Source of the DNA: Actinoplanes sp. NBRC 103695
GTDB taxonomy: Bacteria > Actinomycetota > Actinomycetes > Mycobacteriales > Micromonosporaceae
Length of the DNA stretch: 64,000 bases
Reading direction: 5' to 3'
Assembly (NCBI RefSeq): GCF_030269485.1
Contig: NZ_BSTL01000007.1
Span: 75,204-139,203, forward strand
Below are positions 1 through 7,801 of the stretch, piece after piece. How positions within the stretch are numbered: the stretch's first letter is position 1; each line of letters begins with the position of its first letter. A model generated the notes under the pieces. The model saw only the letters and a program-made list of their open reading frames with translations. It ran no database searches and was not told the origin of the DNA. The position numbers were made by a program, and so were the translations under genes.

Positions 1-16
1 TCGAACACACGTTCGA
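1..16. promoter_or_regulatory. LexA (SOS) operator
   Basis: The first 16 bases are a perfect inverted repeat, TCGAAC-N4-GTTCGA. This is the actinobacterial LexA box consensus. It lies just beyond the terminator of the leftward thioredoxin gene, so it most likely controls a leftward DNA-damage gene outside the window. Symmetry and consensus match are seen directly; the target gene is inferred. Confidence 0.75.
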
Positions 17-52
17 TCGCCGTGTCCACCCGGATCGTCCGCCGGTGGACGA

Positions 53-86
53 CAAAAAGACGCCGCGGACCCGAAGGTCCACGGCG
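53..86 (-). terminator. Intrinsic terminator of the thioredoxin gene
   Basis: On the minus strand an 11-bp stem (one mismatch) with a 4-base loop at 61-86 is followed by a run of five T (plus-strand A at 54-58). It sits 17 bases after the thioredoxin stop codon, as expected for Rho-independent termination. Confidence 0.75.
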
Positions 87-102
87 CCCGGAAAGGAGCG
101 GG

Positions 103-465
103 TCAGCCGGCCTGGGCGGCCAGCTGCTCGCGCACGTCGTCCATGTCGAGCTTCTCGACCTGCTCGATCAGCGACTCGAGGGCCGACTCCGGCAGCGCGC
201 CCGGCTGTGAGAAGACGATCACGCCGTCGCGGATGGCCATGATGGTCGGGATCGAGCGGATGTCGAACTTCGCCGCCAGGAGCTGCTCCGCCTCGGTGTC
301 CACCTTGCCGAAGGTGATGGCGGTGTGCTTCTCCGATGACCGCTCGTACGTGGGGGCGAAGCGCACACACGGCCCGCACCAGCTTGCCCAGAAGTCGACC
401 AGGACGATGCCGTCCTTCTTCGTGAGCTCGTCGAAGTTGTCTGCGGTCAACGCAACGGTGGCCAT
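103..465 (-). CDS. trxA: Thioredoxin
   Basis: A 120-residue single-domain thioredoxin, a cytoplasmic disulfide reductase normally recycled by TrxB and NADPH. The active site WCGPC covers residues 29-33 and the cis-proline loop SIPT is near residue 72. No signal peptide is present. The ATG at 465 is chosen because GGAG lies 5 bases upstream; a GTG at 480 is in frame but has no ribosome site. A SigR-type promoter (503-529) lies about 40 bases upstream and a terminator follows the stop. Similar CGPC proteins belong to the broader thioredoxin family, so the exact paralogue (trxA or trxC) is not settled. Confidence 0.93.
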   Translation of the reverse strand: MATVALTADNFDELTKKDGIVLVDFWASWCGPCVRFAPTYERSSEKHTAITFGKVDTEAEQLLAAKFDIRSIPTIMAIRDGVIVFSQPGALPESALESLIEQVEKLDMDDVREQLAAQAG

Positions 466-502
466 GATCTCTCCGTCCACGGGAATGGCTTACCTGACGT
501 GA

Positions 503-529
503 AACCCCTCGTCACAGTAGTCAATTCCC
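503..529 (-). promoter_or_regulatory. SigR-type (disulfide stress) promoter of the thioredoxin gene
   Basis: Read on the minus strand this is GGGAAT, an 18-base spacer, then GTTTC. It matches the SigR/SigH consensus GGGAAT-N18/19-GTT of Streptomyces and mycobacteria. Thioredoxin genes are classic members of that regulon. The -10 element ends 37 bases upstream of the ATG, which leaves a short 5' leader. Confidence 0.75.
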
Positions 530-878
530 GGACATCAGGTGGCCGACACGTGTGCTACGGCACCTTTAGAAGGATCGCCGCCACCCTGAAGTTATGACGG
601 AATGTGATGGAACCGCTTCCGGCACGTGGCCGGCTACCTGGCAGTTTGCGACCGGGCGGGATAGCTGTCAGATACACGCTGTCGCAGATCGTGGCCGGTA
701 GCGTGAATGTTGAATTCAATTGGAAACAAAGTTAAATGTGACTTGGGTCACTTTGTAAAACTCTTCACATCGATACGCAGGGTGAGGCAGACTGTAAGTC
801 CAACAGAGCGTGGGCGGCGGGTGCCGGGGAGGGCCCCGCCGCTCATTGCGTCCGGGGTCGGTTTTAGCCTGATCGTTT
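530..878. other. Divergent intergenic region, partly AT-rich
   Basis: About 350 bases separate the thioredoxin promoter from the rightward SpoU methyltransferase. The segment 700-780 is much richer in A+T than its surroundings. It holds a 10-bp palindrome TTGAATTCAA (709-718) and a CRP-like site (737-752). I see no convincing gene in either strand. Confidence 0.6.
737..752. promoter_or_regulatory. CRP/GlxR-like binding site
   Basis: TGTGA-N6-TCACT matches 9 of 10 positions of the CRP consensus TGTGA-N6-TCACA used by actinobacterial cAMP receptor proteins. It lies in an AT-rich stretch about 130 bases upstream of the methyltransferase start. The factor that binds is inferred. Confidence 0.5.
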
Positions 879-1508
879 ATGACGGATGAGGCCCCCGAGG
901 TTGGCGTTGGCCCTTGGCTCGGTGAGCGGCCCACCGGTGAACACTTCGATCCTGAGCTTCTCGAGCACGGTGACCGGCGCAATGTCGTCGATCGTTACCG
1001 ATATTGGACGCGCGAAGCGGTGATCGCGGATCTCGACACCCGCCGGCACGATTTCCACGTCGCGATCGAGAACTGGCAGCACGATTTCAACATCGGCACG
1101 GTCGTGCGCAACGCGAACGCCTTCCTCGCTCGCGAGGTCCATATCGTCGGCCTGCGCCGCTGGAACCGCCGCGGCGCCATGGTCACCGACCGCTACCAGC
1201 ACGTGCGGCACCATCCGGCTATCGAGGACTTCGTGGCCTGGGCCGAGGCGGAACGGCTCCCGATCATCGGCATCGACAACCTGCCGGGGTCGCGCCCGCT
1301 CGAGACGGTCACCCTCCCGAGGCGCTGCGCGCTGCTCTTCGGCCAGGAGGGCCCCGGCCTTTCCGGGCCGGCCCGGGCCGCGTGCGCCCAGCTCTTCTCG
1401 ATCGCCCAGTACGGCTCGACACGCTCGATCAACGCCGGTGTGGCCAGCGGGATAGCCATGCACGCCTGGATCGCGGCGCATGCCGGGCCACCCCCGCGGA
1501 ATGAGTGA
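879..1508 (+). CDS. SpoU/TrmH-family RNA 2'-O-methyltransferase
   Basis: A 209-residue SPOUT-class methyltransferase that would transfer a methyl group from S-adenosylmethionine to a ribose 2'-OH in tRNA or rRNA. Three family motifs are visible: NIGTVVRNANAF at 71-82, FGQEGPGLS at 154-162, and SINAGVASGIAM near 183-194, which forms the knotted SAM pocket. The usual SLNVS of motif 3 is replaced by SINAG, so substrate and partner recognition may differ from TrmH or RlmB. The gene stands alone, 397 bases after the divergent thioredoxin start. Confidence 0.88.
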   Translation: MTDEAPEVGVGPWLGERPTGEHFDPELLEHGDRRNVVDRYRYWTREAVIADLDTRRHDFHVAIENWQHDFNIGTVVRNANAFLAREVHIVGLRRWNRRGAMVTDRYQHVRHHPAIEDFVAWAEAERLPIIGIDNLPGSRPLETVTLPRRCALLFGQEGPGLSGPARAACAQLFSIAQYGSTRSINAGVASGIAMHAWIAAHAGPPPRNE

Positions 1509-1578
1509 AAGCCCGTGAGCCCGGGTGGGTTCCGCCGATCCGCTTGACGGGGGAGCGGCCGGGCTCCACGGTTAGGGG

Positions 1579-2256
1579 GTGGGTGTCACGGTGAGTTGCC
1601 CCCGATGTGCTGCAGAGGTCCGGCCGCCGGACCTGATGCACAGCGAGTGGCGTTGTGACAGCTGCGGCGACGTCCCTCCGTTCCATGTGGCCAAGCACAT
1701 CGGCACGGAGATCGTGGAAAGCGTCCTGCGACAACCCCGGCCCACCGTCGACCACATGCCACTCTGGTGCCCCTGGCCGCTACCTCCGGGCTGGATGGTC
1801 ACCGGTGTCGGCTGGGCCGGCGACGACCGCTCGGGCGTACGAGCGACGGCGCTCGCCTGCAGCGGTCCCGACCCGCTCGGCGGCGGACCCGCCGATGTCG
1901 TGCTCATCGCCGAGCAGCCCGGTGTCGGACTGGGTACCCGCTTCGGCGGGATCCCGGGGATCGATCCCGGTTACCTGATCGCGGAGTGTCTCAGCGACAT
2001 GAGTGGACATGGTGGTCCACACGCGAAGATCAAGGCCGGCGGGCATCGCATCCCGCTCTGGTCGGTGAAAAGCCCCGAGGATAGATCGGCGTACGTGTCC
2101 GAGGCGAAGGGCATGTGGCTCTATGCGGTAGCGTGGCCCGCGAGCGCGGGCTACTTCCTGGCCGAGCATGTCGTGCTGCACGACCTGTCCGACGGGATCC
2201 CGCCCGAGCTCGTGTATGGAGCGCCGTCCCCGTACCTGATCGGTTCTGGTGCCTGA
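1579..2256 (+). CDS. Zinc-ribbon protein of unknown function (DUF6758-like)
   Basis: A 225-residue soluble protein. Its N-terminus carries a probable zinc ribbon, CPRC at residues 7-10 and CDSC near 27-30, followed by a glycine-rich alpha/beta body with no catalytic motif I recognise. The layout (N-terminal CPRC, then a long conserved domain) is that of the actinobacterial DUF6758 family, which has no assigned function. The GTG start gives MGVTVSCPRC; a second GTG four codons later is possible. It stands alone between the methyltransferase and a small membrane protein. Confidence 0.75.
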   Translation: MGVTVSCPRCAAEVRPPDLMHSEWRCDSCGDVPPFHVAKHIGTEIVESVLRQPRPTVDHMPLWCPWPLPPGWMVTGVGWAGDDRSGVRATALACSGPDPLGGGPADVVLIAEQPGVGLGTRFGGIPGIDPGYLIAECLSDMSGHGGPHAKIKAGGHRIPLWSVKSPEDRSAYVSEAKGMWLYAVAWPASAGYFLAEHVVLHDLSDGIPPELVYGAPSPYLIGSGA

Positions 2257-2383
2257 TCGGTTCCTAGTGGACCTTTGAGGCCAATGGATCTTTCTGGGAC
2301 AACGTTCACACACAGCAGCGTTGCTGATACCGTCAGTACATCGCGGGATGAGCCGTCACCCGCCACGGAGGAGAAGGCCCGCC

Positions 2384-2542
2384 ATGATCAAGAAGGTTCT
2401 CACCTGGCTTGGCATTGCTTTCCTTATCTTCTTCATCGCATTCAACCCGAACTCGGCAGCACAAGTGTTCTCGTCGCTCGGTAGCACGATCGGCGATATC
2501 GCGCAGGGTTTCGGAACGTTCTTCACGAACCTCGTCGCATAA
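2384..2542 (+). CDS. Small single-pass membrane protein
   Basis: A 52-residue protein with a short basic N-terminus (MIKK), one hydrophobic helix at about residues 5-22 and an amphipathic tail. GGAGGAG lies 10 bases before the ATG, which fixes this start over an in-frame upstream methionine. The stop is 9 bases before the PH-domain gene, so the two are probably co-transcribed and may act together at the membrane. I do not recognise a named family. Confidence 0.7.
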   Translation: MIKKVLTWLGIAFLIFFIAFNPNSAAQVFSSLGSTIGDIAQGFGTFFTNLVA

Positions 2543-2551
2543 CATCGCCCT

Positions 2552-3391
2552 ATGGGTCCTGGCGAGCCGCGCGAACCACGTGACGAGGGCGCGCGCCGCC
2601 CTCAGGAGGACGACGAGACGTTCGGGTACAACGACCCGGCGTTCGACGACCCCGAGTACTCCCGCCGTGCCGGCTACGCCGACGGTCCCGGCTTCAATCC
2701 CGACGCGGGCTATTCACCCAGTGCCGGGTACGCGATGGACGACGACACCACCGAGTACCAGCGTCCTCAGTTCACCGAGGAGGAGCTCGAGGGCCTCGGT
2801 GGTGGCGGCGGCGGTGTCCCGGGTGGATCCCGGCGGGTGCTCCCGCTCGAGGACGAACCGACCACTCTGGTCTCCCGGTACCTGTTCCCGACCGAGCGCT
2901 ACCGCGGCGAGTGGAAACGACACTGGATCCACCTCTCCGGGCCGCTGGGCATCGGCGCCGGCGCCACCGTCCTGCTCGGATACCTGGCCGGCTTCCTGAC
3001 CAAGCAGAACATCGACGGGCTGGTGACCGCCGCGGTGCTGATCTGGCTCGCGGTGATCGGCTGGGTGGCCTGGAAGGTGTTCGACTGGTACTTCGACAGG
3101 TTCATCCTGACCAACAAGCGGGTCATGGTCGTCAACGGGATCATCACCCGCAAGGTCGCGATGATGCCGCTGCTGCGGGTCACCGACATGAAGTACGAGC
3201 AGAGCGCGCTCGGCCGGATGCTCAACTACGGCACGTTCGTGCTCGAGTCGGCGGGCCAGGACCAGGCGCTCCGCGAGGTCAAGCACCTGCCGAACCCGAA
3301 CGAGCTCTACCTGCGCGTCGTCGAGGAGATGTACGAGCCGCAGGCGGTTGAGGCGCGACTCGGCAAGGACGCCGAAGGTGACGACGCCTGA
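2552..3391 (+). CDS. Bacterial PH-domain membrane protein
   Basis: A 279-residue protein. The first 110 residues are acidic, Gly/Tyr-rich and probably disordered. Two transmembrane helices follow at about 130-155 and 160-178. A C-terminal bacterial PH domain (bPH2/DUF304 type) starts at the FILTNKRVMV segment and continues through RVTDMKYEQS and GTFVLESAGQ. Proteins of this type sit at the cytoplasmic membrane and lack a known enzyme activity. The 52-residue membrane protein lies directly upstream. Confidence 0.85.
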   Translation: MGPGEPREPRDEGARRPQEDDETFGYNDPAFDDPEYSRRAGYADGPGFNPDAGYSPSAGYAMDDDTTEYQRPQFTEEELEGLGGGGGGVPGGSRRVLPLEDEPTTLVSRYLFPTERYRGEWKRHWIHLSGPLGIGAGATVLLGYLAGFLTKQNIDGLVTAAVLIWLAVIGWVAWKVFDWYFDRFILTNKRVMVVNGIITRKVAMMPLLRVTDMKYEQSALGRMLNYGTFVLESAGQDQALREVKHLPNPNELYLRVVEEMYEPQAVEARLGKDAEGDDA

Positions 3392-3499
3392 GTAAGGTCA
3401 AGATCAAGTTTCAGATCAAGATCAGGTCGTAGCTGGGTGGGTGTTGCTGACCGCTGCTCACGCCGAGGGTCGCTTCGCTCCACGTGCGTGAGTGCCTGC

Positions 3500-3562
3500 G
3501 CTCCAAAAGCTGCTAAAGCAGCTCCAAAAGCTGCTAAAGCAGCTCCAAAAGCTGCTAAAGCA
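3500..3562 (-). terminator. Three tandem 21-bp repeats, each a hairpin terminator
   Basis: The unit gctccaaaagctgctaaagca occurs three times without change (3500-3520, 3521-3541, 3542-3562). Each unit carries the inverted repeat GCTGCT-AA-AGCAGC (at 3551-3564, 3530-3543, 3509-3522). On the minus strand each hairpin is followed by TTTT, giving three consecutive intrinsic terminators. The first contains the TAG stop (3555-3557) of the leftward regulator gene. Confidence 0.8.
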
Positions 3563-4610
3563 GCGAGGGCGGGACGGACACGTCCATCGCGCCCAGCGCC
3601 AACCCGAGCTGGAACCGGTTGTCCACGCCGACCCGGTCCATCAGCGCCCGCAGCGCGTTGGTCACCGAGCGCGCGCTGATCCTGAGCTCCCGCGCCGCGG
3701 TCACGTCGGTGTGTCCGAGCGCCAGCAGGTCGACCAGGTCCTGCTCGCGCTCGGACAGCAGGATCATGGGTACGCCGGCGACCTCGGGATCGACCGCCGA
3801 GCTCCAGCGTGACTCGAAGAGCCGGACCAGCGTCCCGACCACGGCCGGGTGCGTGATCTCGAAGTAGCCACGTTCGAGATCGGTGGGATCGGCCGGGACG
3901 AACGCCGTCGTCCGATCGGAGACGAACAGCTTCAGGGGTGTGTCCGGCGTCTCGCGGAACGCGTACCCGGGAAGTCTGTGCTCCTGCTCCACCGACACCG
4001 CGTCGCCGTCGCGGGGCGGCTGCCCGAGCACCCGCCGGGGGATGTCGTGGCGGAACTGGCTGGGGTCCAGAGGCGACACCCGGCTGACATCCGCGTGGTC
4101 GGACTCGTCGGTGTTGATGACCAGCCGCTCGTGGCGTTCGGCGTCGAAGGCCAGCGCCATCCGCTCGCGGGCCAGCGCACGGACCGGGTGGTAGCGGATC
4201 TGCTCACCGATCGGCCCGGCCAGCGCCGGGTCGAGGGGGAGCCCGGCGCCGGACAGCTGCCGGTTGATCACGTGGAAGACGGCCTGATGGCGCCGGAACA
4301 GCTGCGCCGAGTCCGACGGGCGCATCCGGCGCATCCGCAGCCGGTGCACGACCTGGTCGGGCGGCCGGCTCACCCAGGACAACGCGCGTCCGGCGCCGGC
4401 CACCGGCGTCGCGGCGCCGCACTCGTGCAGTTCGGCCAGGGCGCTCTCCACCCGCGCCCGGGCCAGCCCCAGCTCACCGGCGAGCTCGCCGGTGAGCCGG
4501 GCGCCGAAGGTCGCCAGAGTCCGGAACACCAGGTCGGCGTCGCTGGACAGCCCCCACCTCGCCAGTGACGGGATGGCGGCGCCCAGCGGCACGGTTGCCG
4601 TGATCGTCAT
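3555..4610 (-). CDS. TrmB/LuxR-type transcriptional regulator
   Basis: A 351-residue regulator. Residues 20-90 look like a TrmB-type winged helix (LTGELAGELGLARARVESAL). The middle resembles the phospholipase-D-like sensor domain of TrmB proteins. Residues 289-345 are a LuxR-type HTH (LSEREQDLVDLLALGHTDV). The C-terminal HTH closely resembles the stand-alone HTH protein encoded two genes upstream, so one probably arose by duplication. It is the third gene of a compact leftward operon, 7 bases after the exported peptide gene, and its stop codon lies inside the terminator hairpins. The ligand is unknown. Confidence 0.82.
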   Translation of the reverse strand: MTITATVPLGAAIPSLARWGLSSDADLVFRTLATFGARLTGELAGELGLARARVESALAELHECGAATPVAGAGRALSWVSRPPDQVVHRLRMRRMRPSDSAQLFRRHQAVFHVINRQLSGAGLPLDPALAGPIGEQIRYHPVRALARERMALAFDAERHERLVINTDESDHADVSRVSPLDPSQFRHDIPRRVLGQPPRDGDAVSVEQEHRLPGYAFRETPDTPLKLFVSDRTTAFVPADPTDLERGYFEITHPAVVGTLVRLFESRWSSAVDPEVAGVPMILLSEREQDLVDLLALGHTDVTAARELRISARSVTNALRALMDRVGVDNRFQLGLALGAMDVSVPPSLL

Positions 4611-4617
4611 GGCCGGG

Positions 4618-4908
4618 TCAATCGCGGCTCGGCTGACCGCAGTTCACGCAGTCCCGTGGGCCTTGACCGTCGCCGCCCTTTTGCGGGGCGTCGGCCTCCG
4701 GGGGGCGGGACGAGGTGGTCGGCTGCGGAATGGGCGACGGCGTGGACGCCGGGGCGGTGGCGGCCGGCGGGGTGGGCGGCTCGGCGCCCCCGCTGCCGGG
4801 TGTCACGTTCGGACCCGCGAAGCTCGGTAAGGCGGCGGCGGTGGCGAGACCGATCGCCGCCACGGCGACCAGCAACGGCACGAGCGGCTTCGGGACTCGG
4901 CGGGCCAT
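4618..4908 (-). CDS. Small exported proline-rich peptide with C-terminal CxxC
   Basis: A 96-residue protein with an Arg-rich N-terminus (MARRVPK), a hydrophobic segment at about 9-31 and an Ala-rich end that could be a signal peptide or an anchor. A Pro/Thr/Ser-rich linker leads to the C-terminus DCVNCGQPSRD. I recognise no family. The ATG overlaps the TGA of the upstream LuxR-type gene by one base (TGATG), so the two are translationally coupled. Lying between two related LuxR-type regulators, it could be a secreted signal, a ribosomally made peptide or a cell-surface protein; the sequence does not decide. Confidence 0.65.
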   Translation of the reverse strand: MARRVPKPLVPLLVAVAAIGLATAAALPSFAGPNVTPGSGGAEPPTPPAATAPASTPSPIPQPTTSSRPPEADAPQKGGDGQGPRDCVNCGQPSRD

Positions 4909-5141
4909 CAGACGTCCTTCTCGGTTGTCGGGGACGGTACGTGTGCCTTGCGCAGGAACCCCAGCGCGAGACCGAGCTGGAACCGGTTCTCCACGCCGAG
5001 GCGGTCCATCAGGCTACGAAGGATATTCGTAACCGACCGAGGGCTGATCCTCAGCTGCTCCGCCGCGCTCACATCCGTGTGTCCCTCGGCGAGCAGCGCG
5101 ATCAACTCGCGCTCGCGTCCGGTCAGGGTGATCTTCGGCAC
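4908..5141 (-). CDS. Single-domain LuxR-type HTH regulator
   Basis: A 77-residue protein that is almost entirely one LuxR/GerE helix-turn-helix (LTGRERELIALLAEGHTDV and SPRSVTNILRSLMDRLGV). It has no receiver or ligand domain. The GTG at 5141 is preferred because GGAG lies 8 bases upstream; a longer in-frame version to 5240 adds 33 unlike residues. It opens an operon with the exported peptide (1-base overlap) and the large TrmB/LuxR-like regulator, whose HTH it matches closely. Confidence 0.75.
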   Translation of the reverse strand: MPKITLTGRERELIALLAEGHTDVSAAEQLRISPRSVTNILRSLMDRLGVENRFQLGLALGFLRKAHVPSPTTEKDV

Positions 5142-5439
5142 GTCGGAGCTCCAACAGTGAACAGGTGGCGGTGCCGCGAATGCAACCACAATCGGGTGAC
5201 AACGTCGATGGACGCTCGACCGGGTTGCGGTATCCCGCACCTGCGCGTTTCCGTATCCCGCAAATCCGCGACCCGGTCACCGGCGGACATTGACCACCCG
5301 CGGCGGGGTCAGCAATCTAGGCGGGCGGCCGGTTCCGACATGAGAACGGGGGATGTCGGAGCCGGCTGCCTCTGGGCCTGCCCCGGGGGCCCGCCTCGCT
5401 TCGGCCGGTCCCCGGGGGCAGACGCTGTAACGTCTCCGG

Positions 5440-6294
5440 GTGACCAGAATCGACCTGCACTGCCACTCGACCGCCAGCGACGGGACCCTGACACCTGCCG
5501 ACCTGGTCCGGGCGGGCGCCGCGGCCGGTTTGAACGTGATGGCCATCACCGATCACGACACCACCGGTGGTTGGGCCGAGGCGGCCGAGGCGCGGCCCGA
5601 GGGTCTTTCTCTGGTACGCGGGGCGGAACTGTCCTGCCGCTGGCGAGGCGGCAAGCGCTGGCCGATCGCGCTGCACCTGCTCGCCTACCTGTTCGACCCG
5701 GACGAGCCGCGGCTGGCCGCCGACCTGTCTCGGCTGCGCGACGACCGGGAGCAGCGCGCCGAGCAGATCGTCGACCTGCTCCGGGCGGACGGCGTGCCGA
5801 TCTCCTGGCCCGAGGTGCACGAGTACGCGGCGGGCGGCTCGGTGGGCCGGCCGCACATCGCTCAGGCCCTGATCAGGGCGGGTCTGGTGGCCACCACGAC
5901 GGAGGCCTTCCAGTCCGGATGGCTGGGCGGTCGTTACTTCGTACCCAAGTCTGATCTTGATGTCTTTGAAGGGGTGCGGGCGGTGCGTGCCGCGGGTGGG
6001 GTGCCCGTCTTCGCGCATCCGCGGGCGACCAAGCGCGGGCCGGTGGTGCCGGACAGCCTGGTGGAGGAGCTGGCCGAGGCCGGGCTGTTCGGGCTGGAGG
6101 CGGACCACGAGGACCATTCGCCGGCCGAGCGTGCCGAGATGCGCGCGCTCGCCGAGCGGCTCGGGCTGGTGGTGACCGGTTCGTCCGACTTCCACGGCAC
6201 CCACAAGACGGTCCGGCTGGGTGCGTTCGTGACCTCTCCCGAGGCGTACGAGAAGATCGTCGCCGCCGCGACCGGCGTGTCTGTGCTGGGGTGA
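5440..6294 (+). CDS. PHP-domain phosphoesterase (RNase AM/TrpH-like)
   Basis: A 284-residue PHP-family metal-dependent phosphoesterase. The signature DLHCHSTASDG at residues 4-14, ITDHDT near 45, and SSDFHG close to the C-terminus supply the clustered His/Asp metal ligands. Relatives (YciV/TrpH) remove 5' nucleotides from RNA or hydrolyse 3',5'-bisphosphates. The GTG start gives MTRIDLHCHS. The marC gene starts 4 bases after the stop, so the two are likely co-transcribed. Confidence 0.85.
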   Translation: MTRIDLHCHSTASDGTLTPADLVRAGAAAGLNVMAITDHDTTGGWAEAAEARPEGLSLVRGAELSCRWRGGKRWPIALHLLAYLFDPDEPRLAADLSRLRDDREQRAEQIVDLLRADGVPISWPEVHEYAAGGSVGRPHIAQALIRAGLVATTTEAFQSGWLGGRYFVPKSDLDVFEGVRAVRAAGGVPVFAHPRATKRGPVVPDSLVEELAEAGLFGLEADHEDHSPAERAEMRALAERLGLVVTGSSDFHGTHKTVRLGAFVTSPEAYEKIVAAATGVSVLG

Positions 6295-6298
6295 CCGA

Positions 6299-6916
6299 GT
6301 GAATCTGAAGCTGCTGGGCGAGGTCTTCGTCACCCTGCTGGTCATCGTCGACCCGCCGGGCATGGTGCCGGTGTTCCTCGCGCTCACCGGGGCGCTGCCC
6401 GTCAAACAGCGGATCAGGGCCGGAACCCAGGCGGTGCTGCTGGCGCTCGGCGTCATCGTGGTCTTCGCGGTGGCCGGGCAGACGCTGCTCGACTACCTGC
6501 ACGTCCAGCTCCCCGCGCTGCAGGGCGCCGGTGGCCTGCTGCTCGTGCTGGTCGCGTTGCAACTGCTCACCGGCAAGACGGACGAGCCCGAGGACCAGGC
6601 CGGCACCTCCAACGTGGCGCTCGTCCCGCTCGGCACGCCGCTGCTGGCCGGCCCCGGCGCGATCGTCGCCACCATGCTGTTCGTCCGGCGTGCCGACGGC
6701 TTCGCGGACTACCTGGTGATCGCGCTCGGCATCGTCGCCGTGATGGCCACGGTCTGGCTGGTCCTGCGGTTCTCCGGGGTGATCGTGCGGCTGCTGCGCC
6801 CCGGCGGCATCGAGGTGCTCACCCGCATCGCCGGCCTGCTGCTGGCGGCCATCGCGGTGCAGCTGATCGCGGACGCGGTCGCGGCGTTCGTGAAGCTCTA
6901 CACGACCGGCGGCTGA
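6299..6916 (+). CDS. MarC-family integral membrane protein
   Basis: A 205-residue polytopic membrane protein with about six hydrophobic helices and the MarC family segments VDPPGMVPVFLAL near the N-terminus and GTPLLAGPGAI in the middle. The family (UPF0056) resembles small neutral amino-acid transporters, but substrates are mostly unproven. It starts with GTG 4 bases after the PHP gene. Confidence 0.85.
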   Translation: MNLKLLGEVFVTLLVIVDPPGMVPVFLALTGALPVKQRIRAGTQAVLLALGVIVVFAVAGQTLLDYLHVQLPALQGAGGLLLVLVALQLLTGKTDEPEDQAGTSNVALVPLGTPLLAGPGAIVATMLFVRRADGFADYLVIALGIVAVMATVWLVLRFSGVIVRLLRPGGIEVLTRIAGLLLAAIAVQLIADAVAAFVKLYTTGG

Positions 6917-6949
6917 CTTTCTGTCACACCCGGCTGGCAGGATTGGTTC

Positions 6950-7801
6950 GTGCCCGTCGTTTCAGAGCAGCTTGGTTTTGCCGGCATGCCCGAGCGTCTC
7001 TTCGTCTGCACCCCCAGCAAGCTGGGGGCTTTCGAGGACTGCCCCCGGCGCTACCGCTATTCCTATGTCGACCGGCCCACCCCGCCCAAGGGCCCGCCCT
7101 GGGCGCACAACTCGCTGGGCGCGAGCGTGCACACGGCGCTGAAGAACTGGTATGCGGTGCCCGTCGACCGGCGCGGTCCGGGTGCGTTGCCCGCTCTTCT
7201 CAAGGGCACTTGGGTACGCGAGGGTTACCGCGACGTCGACCAGGAGCGGGTGGTCTACCGCCGTGCCCTGGGCTGGCTGGAGACCTATGTGTCCGGCCTG
7301 GACCCCGACGACGAGCCGCTCGGCGTCGAGCGGGTGGTGGCGACCAAGACCGCGGTGATCGCCTTCAACGGCCGCGCCGACCGCATCGACGGCCGCCGCG
7401 GCCCCGACGGCCCCGAGGCGGTGATCGTCGACTACAAGACCGGCCGCTCCGGCCTCGACGCCGACGACGCGCGCGGCTCCCGAGCACTGGCCCTGTACGC
7501 ATATGCGGCAGAGCGCGTCTTCCGCCGCCCGTGCCGCCGCGTCGAGCTGCACCACCTGCCGACCGGCACGGTCGCCGCCCACGACCACACGCCTGAGTCC
7601 CTGTCCCGCCACCTGTCCCGCGCCGAGGACACCGCCCGCGACATCGTGGCCGCGGAAAAGGCCGTGGCCGCGGGCGCCGACCCCGACGAGCAGTTCCCGA
7701 CCCGCCCCGGCACCCTCTGCTCGTGGTGCGACTTCCGCCGGTCCTGCCCGGTGGGCGCCACCGCCGCCGAGAAACAGCCCTGGACGGCCGTCGACTCGTG
7801 A
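6950..7801 (+). CDS. RecB/Cas4-like PD-(D/E)XK exonuclease
   Basis: A 283-residue nuclease of the RecB/Cas4 type. Visible elements are GASVHTAL (the GxxxH-like motif), GRADRID, the catalytic VIVDYKTG near 160-168, and a cysteine set that could hold an Fe-S cluster: C31 plus C-S-W-C and a later C in LCSWCDFRRSCP near the C-terminus. This matches the stand-alone actinobacterial RecB-family nuclease rather than CRISPR Cas4, and no CRISPR array is nearby. The stop codon lies inside the first unit of a 17-bp tandem repeat. Confidence 0.85.
   Translation: MPVVSEQLGFAGMPERLFVCTPSKLGAFEDCPRRYRYSYVDRPTPPKGPPWAHNSLGASVHTALKNWYAVPVDRRGPGALPALLKGTWVREGYRDVDQERVVYRRALGWLETYVSGLDPDDEPLGVERVVATKTAVIAFNGRADRIDGRRGPDGPEAVIVDYKTGRSGLDADDARGSRALALYAYAAERVFRRPCRRVELHHLPTGTVAAHDHTPESLSRHLSRAEDTARDIVAAEKAVAAGADPDEQFPTRPGTLCSWCDFRRSCPVGATAAEKQPWTAVDS

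Noticed and set aside
3500..3562. A CRISPR array
   Set aside because: The 21-bp units are contiguous with no spacers and there are no cas genes.
6950..7801. Cas4 of a CRISPR system
   Set aside because: The Fe-S nuclease motifs fit, but no repeats or other cas genes are near; the gene matches the stand-alone actinobacterial RecB-like family.
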